This document shows positions 23,871-40,512 of a stretch of DNA of 64,000 bases, piece by piece. The stretch is from Lineus longissimus (Eukaryota > Nemertea > Pilidiophora > Heteronemertea > Lineidae), in the NCBI RefSeq assembly GCF_910592395.1, contig NC_088311.1:23096646-23160645 (forward strand), in the 5' to 3' direction. The position numbers were made by a program, and so were the translations under genes. The notes beneath the pieces were generated by a model. The model ran no database searches and was not told where the DNA came from. It was given only the letters and a program-made list of their open reading frames with translations. Position 1 is the first letter of the stretch; every line of letters begins with the position of its first letter.

Positions 23871-26800
23871 ATGACCATGGCTTCTAAATCATGTGAGCCT
23901 ACTGATAGGCATTGTTATCGCCCACGACCATTATCAGAGGACCATCCACTAGATGGCAGTATGCATTTCACGATCATGAAACATCCGAAGGAAGCCTTCG
24001 AAGTCATGAACATGCTTAGACATGCTGGGAAACTGTGTGACGTGACGTTGACAGCCGGCGGTGAATCATTCATGGTGCATAAGATTGTCTTGGCTGCAGC
24101 TAGCCCCTACTTCAAGGCGATGTTTACCGGAGGGATGCGAGAGTGTGACATGAACAACATACCCCTTCATGGGATCAGTCCGTGCATCCTGGCCAAATTG
24201 ATTGTCTTTGCTTACACGGCTGAGATTCATGTGAATGAAATGAACGTTTGCCAACTTCTCCCAGCGGCCACGATGTTTCAAATGTCCCATGTTGTTGAGG
24301 CCTGTTGTACCTTTCTTGAGCATCAGTTGCATCCAAGTAACTGCATTGGAATCGCTGACTTTGCTCAAGAGCATGGCTGCACAGAACTTTACAAGAAAGC
24401 TCGAGAATTCATTTATCAAAACTTTGGAGAAGTAAGTCACAATGATGAGTTCAAAGCACTGAGTCCATGTCAGTTGATCCAGTTGATAAACCGTGATGAG
24501 TTGAACGTCAGATGTGAATCTGAGGTCTACAATGCTGTGTTAGAATGGGTAAAATATGAAGAAGAGAAACGCTCGCCGAAATTTGAACATTTGCTAAGTG
24601 CTGTCCGATGTCACTTCTTAACACCTCACTTCCTGAACAATCAGATCATGCATTGCAGAGTTCTGAAGAAGAATCAGCAATGTCTAGACTATCTGACGCG
24701 TATCATGAAAGATTTAACACTCCACAAGCGCTGCCCTGACCGCAGACGAAGTCCATGTGCACCACCTGTGATATACTGCGCCGGCGGTTACCTTCGTCAT
24801 TCTCTGAGTAACTTTGAATGTTTCAATCCGGAGACAAAAGAGTGGTTTAAACTTTGTGATCTCCCAGTACCGCGGAGTGGGTTAAGTTCATCATTGGTAC
24901 AGGGTATCTTCTACGCAGTTGGTGGCCGTAACAATTCACCTGAGGGTAATGTGGACTCAAGTGATGTCGATTGTTACGATCCGTACACTAATCTGTGGAA
25001 GAAGTGCTGCAGCTTGTCAGTGCCGAGGAATCGTGTGGGGGTCGGCGTGATTGATGGATATCTGTACGCAGTTGGAGGATCTCATGCTTCAACACATCAT
25101 AACTCAGTTGAAAGGTGAGATTGTTTTCACTTGATATTTTGCCAGAATATTTTCGCTCACATTTTGTGCCTGAAGAATAATGTGTACTACAGAAGTAACA
25201 TTTGCATGCAGGGTTTATGTTTATGGCGGATGAAGCCAGGCAATGATTGGTACACGTATTAAATGACTGCTGGATCTGAATTCCATTTCAGAACTTGCAG
25301 GTAAACCCCTACTTTACACTACATTGTATTATATTTTCAGATATGACCCAGATCAGGATCAATGGACAAATGTGACACCAATGCATACAAAGAGGATCGG
25401 AGTCGGGGTTGCCGTAGTTAACCGGCTTCTGTATGCGGTGGGCGGGTTTGATGGCCAGAATCGGCTGCGGAGCGTCGAGTGTTACTACCCAGAGAAAGAC
25501 GAGTGGCAGTTTGTGGCGTCGATGAACATGACAAGAAGTGGAGCTGGTGAGTTGAATTTATAAAAAATTCTTCTTTTTTCCCTTTTCATCCAATTATACA
25601 TGTTCCTTTCAACTCTTTAGCATTGCCCTCTAAAGGGGGAAGTGTAGGGTTGCCTGCAGATTTTAACAGACAGTTTTCTGATCACGGCATGATTAAAAAC
25701 TCACTATTTCTAACATGTCTGGCCACAATGTAAACACAATGTGATCTAATTATCAATCATGTCTGAGAACTTGAGCTCAGTCAAGCTGAAAATGATAATA
25801 GTCATCTTGGTGAAGGTCACTGGGGTCACTTTACATGACTGGAGAAATGGTCATGACTTGCAAGTTTATTTACAATTAGTGAGAGAAAGCATTATTCATG
25901 GAATGCCTAAATCTCTGCTTATCTAATGGGTCCCTGGACTGGGTCACATTCTAGTTTTCAAAACACTCTTTCTGTACATTGACAGCAGAAGGCCACTTAT
26001 TATAGTAGTGTGGCGTGGGCTTTATTTGAACTAATACAATGGCTTTTCTTTTGCTTGTGCATACAGTAGAGCTCATGTCGAATATGATATGCCCTTAAAA
26101 GCAACTCATCCTATGCACATGCGCTTGACTCGGTCAATCCGATAAAAAAAACACCAGTAGAATTAGATATTGTTGTCAAACATTTCAAAATAAACCATAT
26201 TTCTGTGCCTATGATGGACGGTATGGCAGTTGATGCCCTTCAAAATGGCCTTCATGCCCTCTCATATCTTCTTTTTAATTTCCATTATCCATGGCCAAAA
26301 TGGCTCTGCCTCTGGGTGCCCTAATAATTTTTTCATTCAAGGCCTGAGAATGTGTATTTTTCCAGATTCTTTCATCGCATTGTTTCATTCATCGTTGCAG
26401 GTGTGGTTTCTTTAGACCAGTATGTGTACGCCATTGGAGGGTATGACAGCAACAGTCAGTTGAAGACGGTCGAACGTTTTGACACAGAGAACAACTCCTG
26501 GGAGTTTGTAGCTAATATGAAGAGCCCGCGGAGTGCCCTCAGCTGTGCTGTTCTTGGGGGAAAGATATATGCTATTGGTACGTAACTCACCCAATGTGTG
26601 GCCATACTTCAAGGAGGTATGCACATTTTTCAAATTTTCAGGACCCCCCTCCCCTGTACACAAAAAAGTATGCCCCCTCTCTCAAAGGAGGAGTGTTGGG
26701 AGAATGCCAGGGCACTAAAGAAGTTAGAACTGTCACTGCAAAGTGCGGTCTTGGGTGTATCAAGGTCATAAAATGCACTAAGTAGATGTTTAACCAGCTG

Positions 26801-27939
26801 TTTGTGCAGAGGTTGCCCGCTTTGAGAAGAGCAACCATGCAAGGCGCAATGCAAATATTCACAAGTGTATTGTATTGTATACCTGTGGCGCTTGCCGCTA
26901 TCTACAAGGAAAGTCTTTAGTTATCTTAAGTACCGTAGACGCTCCCCCTTTAATTGCCTATTGTAGCATCTGTGAGAATTAAACAGGTGTATCATTAAAA
27001 AAACTAGCTTGCTACTCAAAACATCAGCCCATTCTGTGATATTTGTTCGTTGTCATGCAATGACAGATGTTCAGAATTTTTGCTGTGTCACCGTGGTACC
27101 TCTTGTTTTGAATCGTAATTGATATCATTGTGAGCAAGTATAGATAAGATCTTTAATCCTTACTTGCTGAGTGTAAGAGGTGAGTTCTATAGATATTGGT
27201 CCCGGGAGATATAACCTGGATCTGTCATGTCATTTGTTCAGTGCCTTGGATTATCATGTTCTACTATCTGGTGAACTACTATGGTCTTGTTATGGATTGC
27301 TACCGAATTGTCTCACAGATTACACCACAGAGGCCAAGTGAGACGATCGGTCATGTCTGCCATGCTTCAATGTCTTATGCCTATTAGATTTCGTCCACTT
27401 CTTGGACAATCAAGGTGACACCATGCACATCGCATGTAACAGCAACCGCTGATTGGCCTACAGAATTCGTCGTGAAGACAATGTGATGTCCACATTGCAC
27501 CAAATACTAGCATGTGATGTTATAAAAACATTGCAGGCCATGCTGATGACCTCATTTCATCATCTGTTTGGGTACCAATTTAGTTCAGTGAAAGAAATCT
27601 GAATTGTTTTTGAACTGAAGGTCTTTCACTTTTCATATCCATGTCCCATGATGTTCAGATCATGAGGAAGCTTACTTTCTACCTATGCCAATAAATCATT
27701 TTAAAATTTGGCCCCAAAATCAGTTTTTTGATGGCCTGTCTCACAGATGTCGTAAGAAAGCCTGAAACTTTTTTCCATTCGCATACTTCTTTATTTTAGG
27801 TGGCTATGACGGCAATGACTTCCTCTCGAGTGTTGAATGCTACGAGGTTGATAAGGATGAGTGGTTCGAAGTAACCAATATGAGTTGTGGACGAAGTGGG
27901 CATGGCGTGGCAGTTGGGACAGAACCGTGCACCAAATGA
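23871..27939 (+). CDS. KEAP1: KEAP1, BTB-BACK-Kelch redox sensor and CUL3 adaptor
   Basis: Four coding exons: 23871-25114, 25341-25546, 26401-26577, 27800-27939; 588 residues (human 624). BTB domain about 40-155, BACK/IVR about 160-295, six Kelch blades from about 300. KEAP1 holds NRF2 for CUL3 ubiquitination and releases it when its cysteines are modified. All NRF2-contacting Kelch residues known from human KEAP1 have counterparts: GGY, VPRSG, GGRNN, VPRNR, TRSGAG, YDSNSQ, PRSAL, GGYDG, GRSG. The BTB/IVR aligns ungapped to human with offset 26: Cys171, 196, 226, 241, 273, 288 and 297 are kept, as is the terminal EPC (Cys613), but Cys151 is Asn125 and Cys257 is Glu231. A 3' splice site at 23804 (ttccag) and a donor at about 23422 (acag|gtatgt) suggest an untranslated first exon. 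The product is cytoplasmic. Confidence 0.97.
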
Positions 27940-29946
27940 AATTGGGCCCCCTGCCTGTGGGCATTGCGATGTATGACGTCTGCTACCTGCAAGGCTAGTA
28001 CGGCTTGCCATGTGGAGCAGAAGGAGGAGCCTTCGAGCTCAGAGGACGACGAGGACACACTTGTACACAATAGTGACGAACCAAGTACTTCGGAATAAGA
28101 GCGCATCTTTTCAGAATATTTTCTGAGGGCAGATGGACATCTGATCATGAGGTTAGAACCTAAACCTCTGGTCAAGAGGTGTTTTACAAGGTTGTGGCCA
28201 CCATGTGAAGCATTCGGAATCTAACTGACAGAAGAGCTAGTTTGAATTGCACCAGGTTGTATATTGAGGACATCTACGTACTGTTGGTTCATAAGAAACA
28301 TTCCTTGCCTTGCGCTGCATCAGCATGACTGCAGAGTGTGATATTACGTTGCAAGGCTTGTTAACTGAGTGCAATAGGGTGGCCAAAAAAGGCATGGCAA
28401 CTATTTTTGATATAATAAAGGCAAATCTTGGAAGATGAAGGGCATATCTTTAGATTGTAATTGAACGAAAAGAGACTTCATGTGTACAAGTGAAAGGAAA
28501 CCATTGAAAATTGAAATTGATTGGCACTGTTGTTCAGGCAGGGGAAAATCATCGCTTCACAATATTCATGTTTACAGAGTCAGTTTGAAGTCAGTATTGT
28601 GACATGCATAATTATGACACTCATTTCTTCCAATAAACTGGTTTTTGTTCCAGCTGGTAGATTGTAATGGGTAAAGCTGCAACACAAGGTTCAAAACTTT
28701 TACATTTTCACCGCCTGAGAAAATGTACATGTACATGTTCCTTTTAATTTCTGGTTAAAGTCCAGCCCAGATCAGTAGCTAGATTCAGCTTGCTGAACAT
28801 GTGGACAATATTGTGCCATTCAGAAGCACACACATAGGAATTCCATAATGACACAATACAATTACGAATTTTCAGTATAATTATAGATAATCAGTTTATC
28901 CAGTCTCATTTACTCCTTATGAGAGCCAACGACAGAGTTATCTTCTGTTATGGGTTCATTTGTGATGTGGAAGACATCTTTGTCTTTGCTTCACATTGTG
29001 GATGGTGCTCGTGTTAATGGTGCTTTAAATGGTTTGGTTGTGACCGTTGCACCAGTTTGCTTTTCATTGACGCATTATTGTATCTGCCCGAGTGGTTTTT
29101 TGGTTAATTCGTTCAATAGTCATTCGCATAATAGTTGTGAGCATGGTTTTGGCCAGCGAGCGAACACAATGGGTAAAGGTATTGGTTTGCCTTTGCAACA
29201 CAATAGAAACAAGGTCCTCCCAATACAGTGTTCTACTGTAAATGTCATCCTATCCTAACATCGAAAGGGGCAAAATATGTTGAAAAGTGTTCTTTCTGAA
29301 ATGATCAGCGGCATTAGAAGAGATCAGATGTAATTTTGTTGATAACAAATTAGGTAATTAGATAAACGAAGCTGATGGTACCCACAAATACTTAGGTGTT
29401 CCAATGATAGTGATATTGTCCACTTGAGAATTTATATATTTTATCATCTTCTTCCCTGCTTGTCTTGCCAAGATTTATTTGCCCTCAAAGTTTTGTCAGT
29501 AAGGCCATGTTAGTGTCACTTCCTAAAGATTGTGTGCTGTAAAACTTCTTTTATTTCAGTGTTTTCACAAAACTTCTTAAATTGTAGGCACAGAATGCCG
29601 CAATAAATTGTTTAGACCTGTAATGGTATAAATTACAGAACATGAAACAAGTAGCATTCCAGGATATTCAAGATCGATTTTGACTTTGTTGTGTGAAATG
29701 ACATGTACTGTTATGTCTTGTAAATTGTAAATAACCATGTACAGTGTAATTACCTGTAACCAGCTTGCAATGTACTTGTACCATAAGTGATGGCCAGTAA
29801 AATTATTGTGTATGCTATAAAAAAATTATATTTTGTTGATTTCTTTCCGACGTCTGGTCATAGTTACAAATTGATGTGGACACTTACATGCAGGGCTTCA
29901 CGACTCCCATGTTCATAAACATGACTCCACCTTTTGGACAATAATG

Positions 29947-30031
29947 GCATAACCTCCCTATAAAGGACTCCTCTACATTACGGACACCAACGCCCAGTCC
30001 CATGGGTGTCCGCATTAGAGGTTGTACTGTA
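29947..30031 (-). mobile_element. Possible Tigger/pogo-like MITE fragment
   Basis: The right end read on the minus strand is 'tacagtacaacctctaatg'; the left end ('ataacctcc', 'ctacattacggacacc') is a diverged inverted counterpart. Ends in TA as mariner-superfamily elements do. Low confidence. Confidence 0.35.
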
Positions 30032-30425
30032 ATCTGTTTGGGCAGTTATTGCCTGGGTAATCGCCCATCTGTCACCCTCGTATGCGGCAAAAAAAACGAA
30101 GATCTGTTTTCTGAATAAAACTGGTTTATTCCTCACACATATTTACACTCAATACACCGAGCCAAAATGATCCATACCATGATATGGACAAACAGGTTTT
30201 ATGTGGGGAGTTGAAGCTTCTTTCCAAGCTGACCAGCCACAAAAAGGATCTCCTGTGTCCATATCTCAATCTATAGCTGCCAACAATACATGAACATACA
30301 TGTTGATACACAAACACTTTCTACTTTCTCCTTGACTGTGCACATGTAATTGTACCTTCATCAATCAAAGAGCAAAGCGGAAAATGGTTCTGATTCACTG
30401 TTCACAAGATCGTACCTTCACACAT

Positions 30426-30431
30426 TTTATT
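30426..30431 (-). terminator. Polyadenylation signal of GCDH
   Basis: AATAAA on the minus strand about 70 bp beyond the GCDH stop codon; a second candidate lies at 30123-30128. Confidence 0.5.
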
Positions 30432-30497
30432 TTTATCACAGGAAGATCATAATGTTCTTTTTTTCTTTGTCTTTTGCAAGCAATTAGTCCTAGTTGT

Positions 30498-33835
<3,338 letters not shown>

Positions 33836-34713
33836 GAGTACATGTTTGTAACAAGTTGGTCAAACTACTGTTATCTGATCCCAGATTTTTCTACGTCCCA
33901 TTCTGGCCTCTCGGAAAAGACCATTCCACTCGCCCTCAGATATGATACATTGCATATCATATCGAACGCCCACCCCAGGAGAAGCCAACCAGCTACGTTG
34001 TGATCCCATGGACATTGACATGGTGCAGAGACGTAACGTAGATCAAGGAACTATATGTATAGGCTACTTTGATATATTCACTTAACTACAGAATAGCCGG
34101 GTCCCGGGACAGTAGGTAGCTCTGTACATTATGTACTCTGTCCCTCTGTACATTATGTACCCAATTCCTATCATTAGCACAGGGTGTCCCGGCTGTTCTG
34201 CAGTTGCTCCCTCGACTCTTCGCAAATCGCTCCTCCTCAATTTAAGGCGAAAAAGGATACAATTTGTTTTTAAATGCTGTAAAACACTCCCACAAGACAG
34301 AGTCAAAGGGTTGATCATCTTTTGCAATGCCATCATGGAGAAAAAAAACTCCAAAATCACTAATATATTGAAGCAGATCACTAATAAATTGAAGCAGAAA
34401 TCTTTATGAAACAACAGTTACACAAGGCTAGTGTATAATGTACACGAATGTACTAACAGTATACAATGTTTCAATCTGCGGAACATTGTTTAGTCTCAAG
34501 CATTGCAATTCACCAACACTAATTGAATTAGACTTAGACGTTTTTAGCATTTTGCTCGAGACTATTATTCATTTCTCAAATAAAAATTATAATTATTAGA
34601 TTAAAAAATCTCAAAATGTTTGTTGCTGAGAAAAATTTGTGCACTTTGGCAAAAACGTGCCTATTTTCTTTCCAGCCGGCTGAAATCACAGCGACGGACT
34701 GAATTTCGCCAAC
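33836..34713. promoter_or_regulatory. Shared divergent promoter region GCDH / FARSA
   Basis: 878-bp spacer between two head-to-head housekeeping genes. It contains a 17-bp direct repeat ('ctctgtacattatgtac' near 34110 and 34146) and AT-rich stretches. No TATA box or named factor site could be assigned with confidence. Confidence 0.5.
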
Positions 34714-37700
34714 ATGGAAGACTTGCAACAGCAAATTCTCAATTTTGTTGAGGAAAATGGCAAATTAAACTCCTTAGAATTTGCCAATTGTCTTCAGATC
34801 GACCATCAGAAGGTGGTGGGAACAATTAAATCAATACAGGCTTTTGACGGTGTATGTACATTCGCTACTTTTCTGTGAAATTGCCTTGAAACAGGCCCAT
34901 GCCTAATTTTTAAATTCTAATTCAAACTCAAATAAAATTTGAAAATCTGTAATTTGCTCCTGTTTCAGGCCTGTTGCATATGTATGGGTCTGCAGATCAT
35001 TATTTCATCTTTATTACAGAAATGGACCAAGAAAATAAAACTTCCCAACCGCCAACGCCAAACCCCTCTACCAATACCATACCATATTGGCTGATGCAAT
35101 CCTCACTCAACATTTAGTCATTTAACTATTATGTTGATTAAACGAACTCAGTGACAGTCAGTGTGAGTGTCAAATTGACAAATGTGACTGAAATTGGAAT
35201 GCGTTTACAATCCTCGATAATGGCCCAAAAAAAGGCATTGATTGACAAAATAAGTGCCATTATAATTATTCAATCAAGATTCAGTTGAATGATATCAAAC
35301 TACATGTAAGTCATTTCCGAACTTCAGGTGATAAACTGTGAGCTGATATCAAGCAAGAGATGGGAGTTGACGAAAGAAGGTGTGGAGGTGGCAGAGAACG
35401 GAAGCCATGAAGCTTTGGTTTTCAACGCCATACCTGGAGATGGTATGTCACAGGCAGACCTGATGGTAAGATTTGGGGGGAAAAACTCATAGAATCTAAA
35501 TTTTGCATAAAATCAAGATCTTTTTCCTGCGGTAAGAAATACAAGAATTCCTTTCTGATAGGTTCTACAGGGCCGTTTAGCTCCTTATCCTTCTTATTTT
35601 GGGAAACAGTCATGACAGTCACCTAAGCAAGAATGGTAACGCTAACAGAGTTAGGATTTTCTTTGGATTGTTATAATTCTTGTTTGGCTGTTTCTTTTCA
35701 GAAAAAAGTTCCTAATGCCAAGATTGGGTTTAGTAAAGCCATGTCTGCAGGATGGATTGCAATTGACAAAAAAGCTGCCGGTGGTCCAAAAGTTACGAGA
35801 AAGGTATGGAAATCTTGGCCAGAAAGGACTACAACAAGTACTAGAACTGAATCATTTTATTGTTATTGAAATCTAATAAAGAAAAAAGCAGTTATCAAGT
35901 GCGATCGATCTTCACTCTCTTTAGTGGTCTTTTAAAAGCAGTTTTGTATATCACTGCTGTTTCCAACAAATACACAAATATTGTGTAATGAGCCAAATTG
36001 GAGCTGTGTGCTCTCAATTCTTTGTTTAAAAAACCTGATAACTGTTTCATGTCTGGGACAGATTTGAACTCTAGACAAGTGAGAAAATCAGCTTTTCCTT
36101 AATAGCATTCCTTCCATTCTTTCTTCTTTAATGTCCAGGTTGAAACAATTGAAGACACAGTGAAGGAATGTCTAACAAAATTGAAGAATCTACAACTTGA
36201 TGGATTTACTGATAATCAAAAAGCGGAATATAAAAAGAGGAAGTTGATCACTGAAGTGTAAGTCTTGGAAGCTGAACCATCATCCTGCTTCATTTGTTCA
36301 AAACATTTGAAAATTTTTGTTAATACGTACTGGATGTAAATTTCGACCTTACTGATGTCAAATCCTAGATCAGTGATTATGCAAATCATACATTCCATAC
36401 TCATCAGCAAACTCTCCTTCCTCTTTTCAGAACTGTGAACACCTTCGAAGTCAGCAAGGGACCAAACTTCAGCACTTCTTTGTCGAAACAAGAGACAGAT
36501 CTTACACCTGAAATGCTGGCCAGGTAAGAGCTTTCAAGTGTACTGTATATCTGCCATGAGTAGCCGGTAAGAGCTTTCAAGTGTACTGTATATCTGCCAT
36601 GAGTAGCCAGTGAGAGCTTTCAAGTGTACTGTATATCTGCCACGAGTAGCCAGTGAGAGCTTTCAAGTGTACTGTATATCTGCCACGAGTAGCCAGTGAG
36701 AGCTTTCAAGTGTACTGTATATCTGCCATGAGTAGCCGGTAAGTGCTTTCAAGTGTACTGTATATCTGCCATGAGTAGCCAGTGAGAGCTTTCAAGTGTA
36801 CTGTATATCTGCCATGAGTAGCCGGTAAGAGCTTTCAAGTGTACTGTATATCTGCCACGAGTAGCCAGTGCATGAGAAAGACTTTATTTACAAGGACCTT
36901 ATGCATTCTTGTTTGCGGTCCATGAAGTGAGGAATTGAGGTTCATCTATGGTGTCTATCATTATTTTTTCAGTGGATCCTGGAAGTCCAAATCCTTCAAA
37001 CCATACAACTTCGATGCTCTTGGCATTGCACCTCCCAGTGGTCATCTTCATCCTCTACTGAAGGTCAGGACGCAGTTTAGGCAAATCTTCTTGGAAATGG
37101 GGTGAGTTCATCGTTCCGAATACTGGTTCATCAATAGCAGATTGCATTTTAAAATTTCAAAGTTGATTTGTCCTGGATATGAAGGAAAGCAGTGTTACTG
37201 TTATGTTGACTTACCTCAAGACTTAGCTCAAGAGTTGATCATGCTTGGAATACACGACAGATGGGTGGTGGGACCAAGTTGTGACTGATCTTTGCAAACG
37301 TTAAAAAGATTCATATATTGTGTGGTTGAATTCTAATCCTCCACTTAAATGGAATATCATGGCCATAACTGACACCTATTTCAATTGGCAGATGCTGAGG
37401 GATGAATGTCCCAATATTTTCTCATTGTGGTTTTGATTGGCTTCTTGCAGCTTCACAGAGATGCCAACCAACAACTTCATCGAGAGTAGCTTCTGGAATT
37501 TCGATGCTCTGTTCCAACCTCAGCAGCATCCTGCACGAGATGCGCATGACACTTTCTTCATATCAGGTAGGCCTGTTTTATCAATGCATTTCAAAGAAGT
37601 ATTTTATACGGATGAGCGTTACTCAGCATGCAATAGACCTTGATAAATTGAGCAGCTTTTAAAGTGTGATTCTATTTTCTATGTAGCCTGCGTGTATTTG

Positions 37701-39783
37701 TTACTTGGTCCATTGTTACTAGAAAGAGGTAAGAGTTTTAGAAATGATGGAAGACCTGTTTCTTTTTCAGAACCACGAGATGCGCATGAATTTCCAATGG
37801 ATTACTTAGAAAAAGTGAGAAAAGTTCATGCAGAGGGTGGCTACGGATCACAAGGGTAAGTGTGAATAGAGATTTGGACATATCTCATGTGTGTCACTGC
37901 AGTTGAGAACCATTTGGTGTTATTCGCCTTGTGTCCTATTTTTGGCTGGGGGGGGGGGAGTGTCCAATACAAGCCATTCCCACTTCTCTCCTTGATGAGG
38001 ATTTTGAGTACCCAGGCAGGATTCAATTTTAGCTTTGGTCCCATTGCGGGAGACAACCTGACTTCAGGTGGGGCAGCTTTAATTGAGTAGTGAGCCTGCC
38101 CTAGCGTTGAGAGGACTCTTGGTTTGTGGAGAAGTACGACCAGATTTGTTTTCAGATTGTCCAATCGGCTTCTTGATTTGAAACCTTAAAATAGGCCTGC
38201 TATAGTACCAGGATTGGATAATTTTACGCTATCAAATGCAGGGGCTAAACTAAACACAGTTTCTGTCTGTTTCAGTTATAAATATGATTGGAAGATAGAA
38301 GAGGCAAAGAAAAATCTCCTCCGAACTCACACCACAGCTGTGAGTGCAAGAATGTTGTATAAACTTGCACAGCAGGTAAGGTCATTTCTTGTGTTTCTTG
38401 GTGTGGAGTGCAGTGGCGATGTGGCTGTGATGTCTACTTGTAATCAAAGAGTCATGTTATGGATCTCCTGCTTGATTTCTTGTTCTTTCCCTTCAGTGGT
38501 TTGTTATTGTAAGCAGCTTCAGACCAAAGAGTGACAAAAGTGCCACCTTGTACAACTCACAGATTGTTGTTTTTTCCAGGAAACTTTCACCCCCAAGAAA
38601 TATTTCTCCATCGATCGAGTCTTCAGGAATGAGACGCTGGATGCCACCCACTTAGCCGAGTTCCACCAAATCGAAGGATTAGTCGCCGACTACAACCTGA
38701 CATTAGGCGACCTGATGGGAATTATACACGAGTTCTTCAAAAAGTTAGGCATTACTCGCCTCCGTTTCAAACCAGCATATAACCCATATACTGAACCCAG
38801 TATGGAGATCTTCAGTTATCATAACGGTAAGTCTGGAATATTCATATAGAATGGTCTGTATTTTGAGTTGATGGCCATAGAAATATTTTATCTGTTTATG
38901 TCTTGGATGAGATTGTATATGAAACTTGCGTTTTTGACCATAAAATCTGTGCAAAAAGGGAAAAGTTCCAGTAATTCAACACTGTTTACACTGAATTAAA
39001 TAGGAATAAATTCCAAAATTTAAAAAGAAACAGTGAGAAGAATCATAGGCCTGTTGGTAATAGCTTTGTGGAAAGTGCAGAGTATAGGAAGCAAAATCAT
39101 TCTCTCTTGATTCTTGATTTTCCTATTTTTCTAGGTTTGAAGAAATGGGTGGAGATAGGAAACTCGGGTGTGTTCAGGCCAGAAATGTTGTTGCCGATGG
39201 GCCTGCCTAAAGATGTCTCAGTTATAGCATGGGGATTATCATTAGAACGGTAGGTCTGTTTGCGTAAATAAGCCTGTCTGATGGTTTGAGGACTGGGCTC
39301 ATGAACTTAGTTGTAGGTTCAACTCTTTGTCTGGACCTTGGTGTCTTGATTCCCTTTTGCAAGACTCATTGTACCGTGGCTGATTTTCCTAATAAGTACA
39401 AATCGGGAATATGTGACGAACCAGATTCAAATCTAGGTGAAGAGGTTCATGTATTTCCAGCCTCTTGACGCGAGGATCAGATTGTCACACTCTCAGTGGT
39501 TTTCAAACCTTGGATTTAGTAAGTGCTCTGTATACAAGTATCCAAGTCCATGCAAATTTGCTAAGCCTAGGATAAAGCTGGGCTATTAGATGATTGGCTG
39601 TCCAAATGGATGTGTTAGTAAAGATAAGCAGCACAGTTTTTCATAAATGTTATCCTATCATTCCTATAATTTTTCAGACCAACTATGATCAAGTATGGCA
39701 TAGACAACATCCGTGATCTGATTGGACCTCGCGTTAATCTCACCATGGTGCAGGAGAATCCCATCTGCCGACTCGACAAGTAA
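34714..39783 (+). CDS. FARSA: Phenylalanyl-tRNA synthetase alpha subunit, cytosolic
   Basis: Twelve exons: 34714-34851, 35328-35465, 35702-35803, 36139-36257, 36431-36523, 36973-37101, 37451-37566, 37771-37855, 38276-38375, 38580-38826, 39135-39249, 39678-39783; 495 residues (human 508). With FARSB it forms the cytosolic alpha2-beta2 enzyme that charges tRNA-Phe. The N-terminal ~90 residues form the winged-helix nucleic-acid-binding region. The class II catalytic core begins near [10 protein letters not shown]. Motif 2 is [16 protein letters not shown]; motif 3 is [14 protein letters not shown]. The terminal residues are [11 protein letters not shown]. Everything expected is present. The intron after exon 5 contains eight 43-bp units, each starting with a copy of the splice donor (36524-36867). 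Confidence 0.98.
36524..36867 (+). repeat. 43-bp minisatellite duplicating the FARSA exon-5 splice donor (8 units)
   Basis: Units start at 36524, 36567, 36610, 36653, 36696, 36739, 36782 and 36825, each exactly 43 bp. The first base is the first base of the intron. Every unit starts GTAAGAG, GTGAGAG or GTAAGTG, all good donor sequences, preceded by CCAG, CCG or CCA. Units differ by only a few substitutions. A ninth start (gtgcatgag) is degenerate. Confidence 0.97.
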
Positions 39784-40358
39784 ACAAAGGAACTGGTGCA
39801 TTGGACTCTTACTTGAATATTCAATAAGATGAGATACAGTCATCTTCAAATATCACAAATCTTTGGACTTTTGTTTAACCATTCGACTTCTGGAGTGAAA
39901 TTCAAATTGAGGTGGAATAACCAGAACTCCCATTCAAGATATTCCATATTGACTGTGTGTTGGGCTGGGTAAAAATTCAAGACAGAAATTGAAATGTTGT
40001 GGCTTTTTAAAACTTTATTTGGAGTTCAGCCTCCTGCAGTTAAAAAGAGAAAGCTTGCTGAGCAGTTCATGTAGAGCGAGTAAGTCACTCAAATTTCTAT
40101 CAAAAATGGGCCTTGGGCGTTTGTGCTTTACATTGTGACAGAACACTGTCATGGCTGCAAGGAATATCATAAATATTTAGACCAGCGTCTTGAAGGAAAT
40201 ATGATAACTTTATCCCATGAAGTTGCATTGTCGGTGCTTTAGGAAAACTTAAACTTCCAGAAATACATGTAGACTCAACTTTATCTTGTTTATGAACACT
40301 TGGCTAACTCCTGTTATCAAAGCAGTCATTTACATGTATTATATCAGCATCTTCTTGA

Positions 40359-40364
40359 AATAAA
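40359..40364 (+). terminator. Polyadenylation signal of FARSA
   Basis: AATAAA about 575 bp beyond the FARSA stop, upstream of the repeat insertion. Confidence 0.5.
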
Positions 40365-40512
40365 TTATGAAAAAGATGTTATATTTTGTTGTTACTCTAT
40401 TTAGGGTCGACATGACATAAATCATTTCTGTCTCAGTGCAACATGTCATGTGGACACACTGTATGATGTTCAATGGCCAAGATCAATGGAATGACTGACC
40501 CAGATACAGAAA

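Larger units (their letters stand above)
27940..30497. other. KEAP1 3' UTR and convergent spacer to GCDH
   Basis: No coding exon. Plus-strand AATAAA signals near 28634 and 29603 are candidates for KEAP1 polyadenylation. A Tigger/pogo-like MITE fragment lies at about 29947-30031. Confidence 0.5.
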
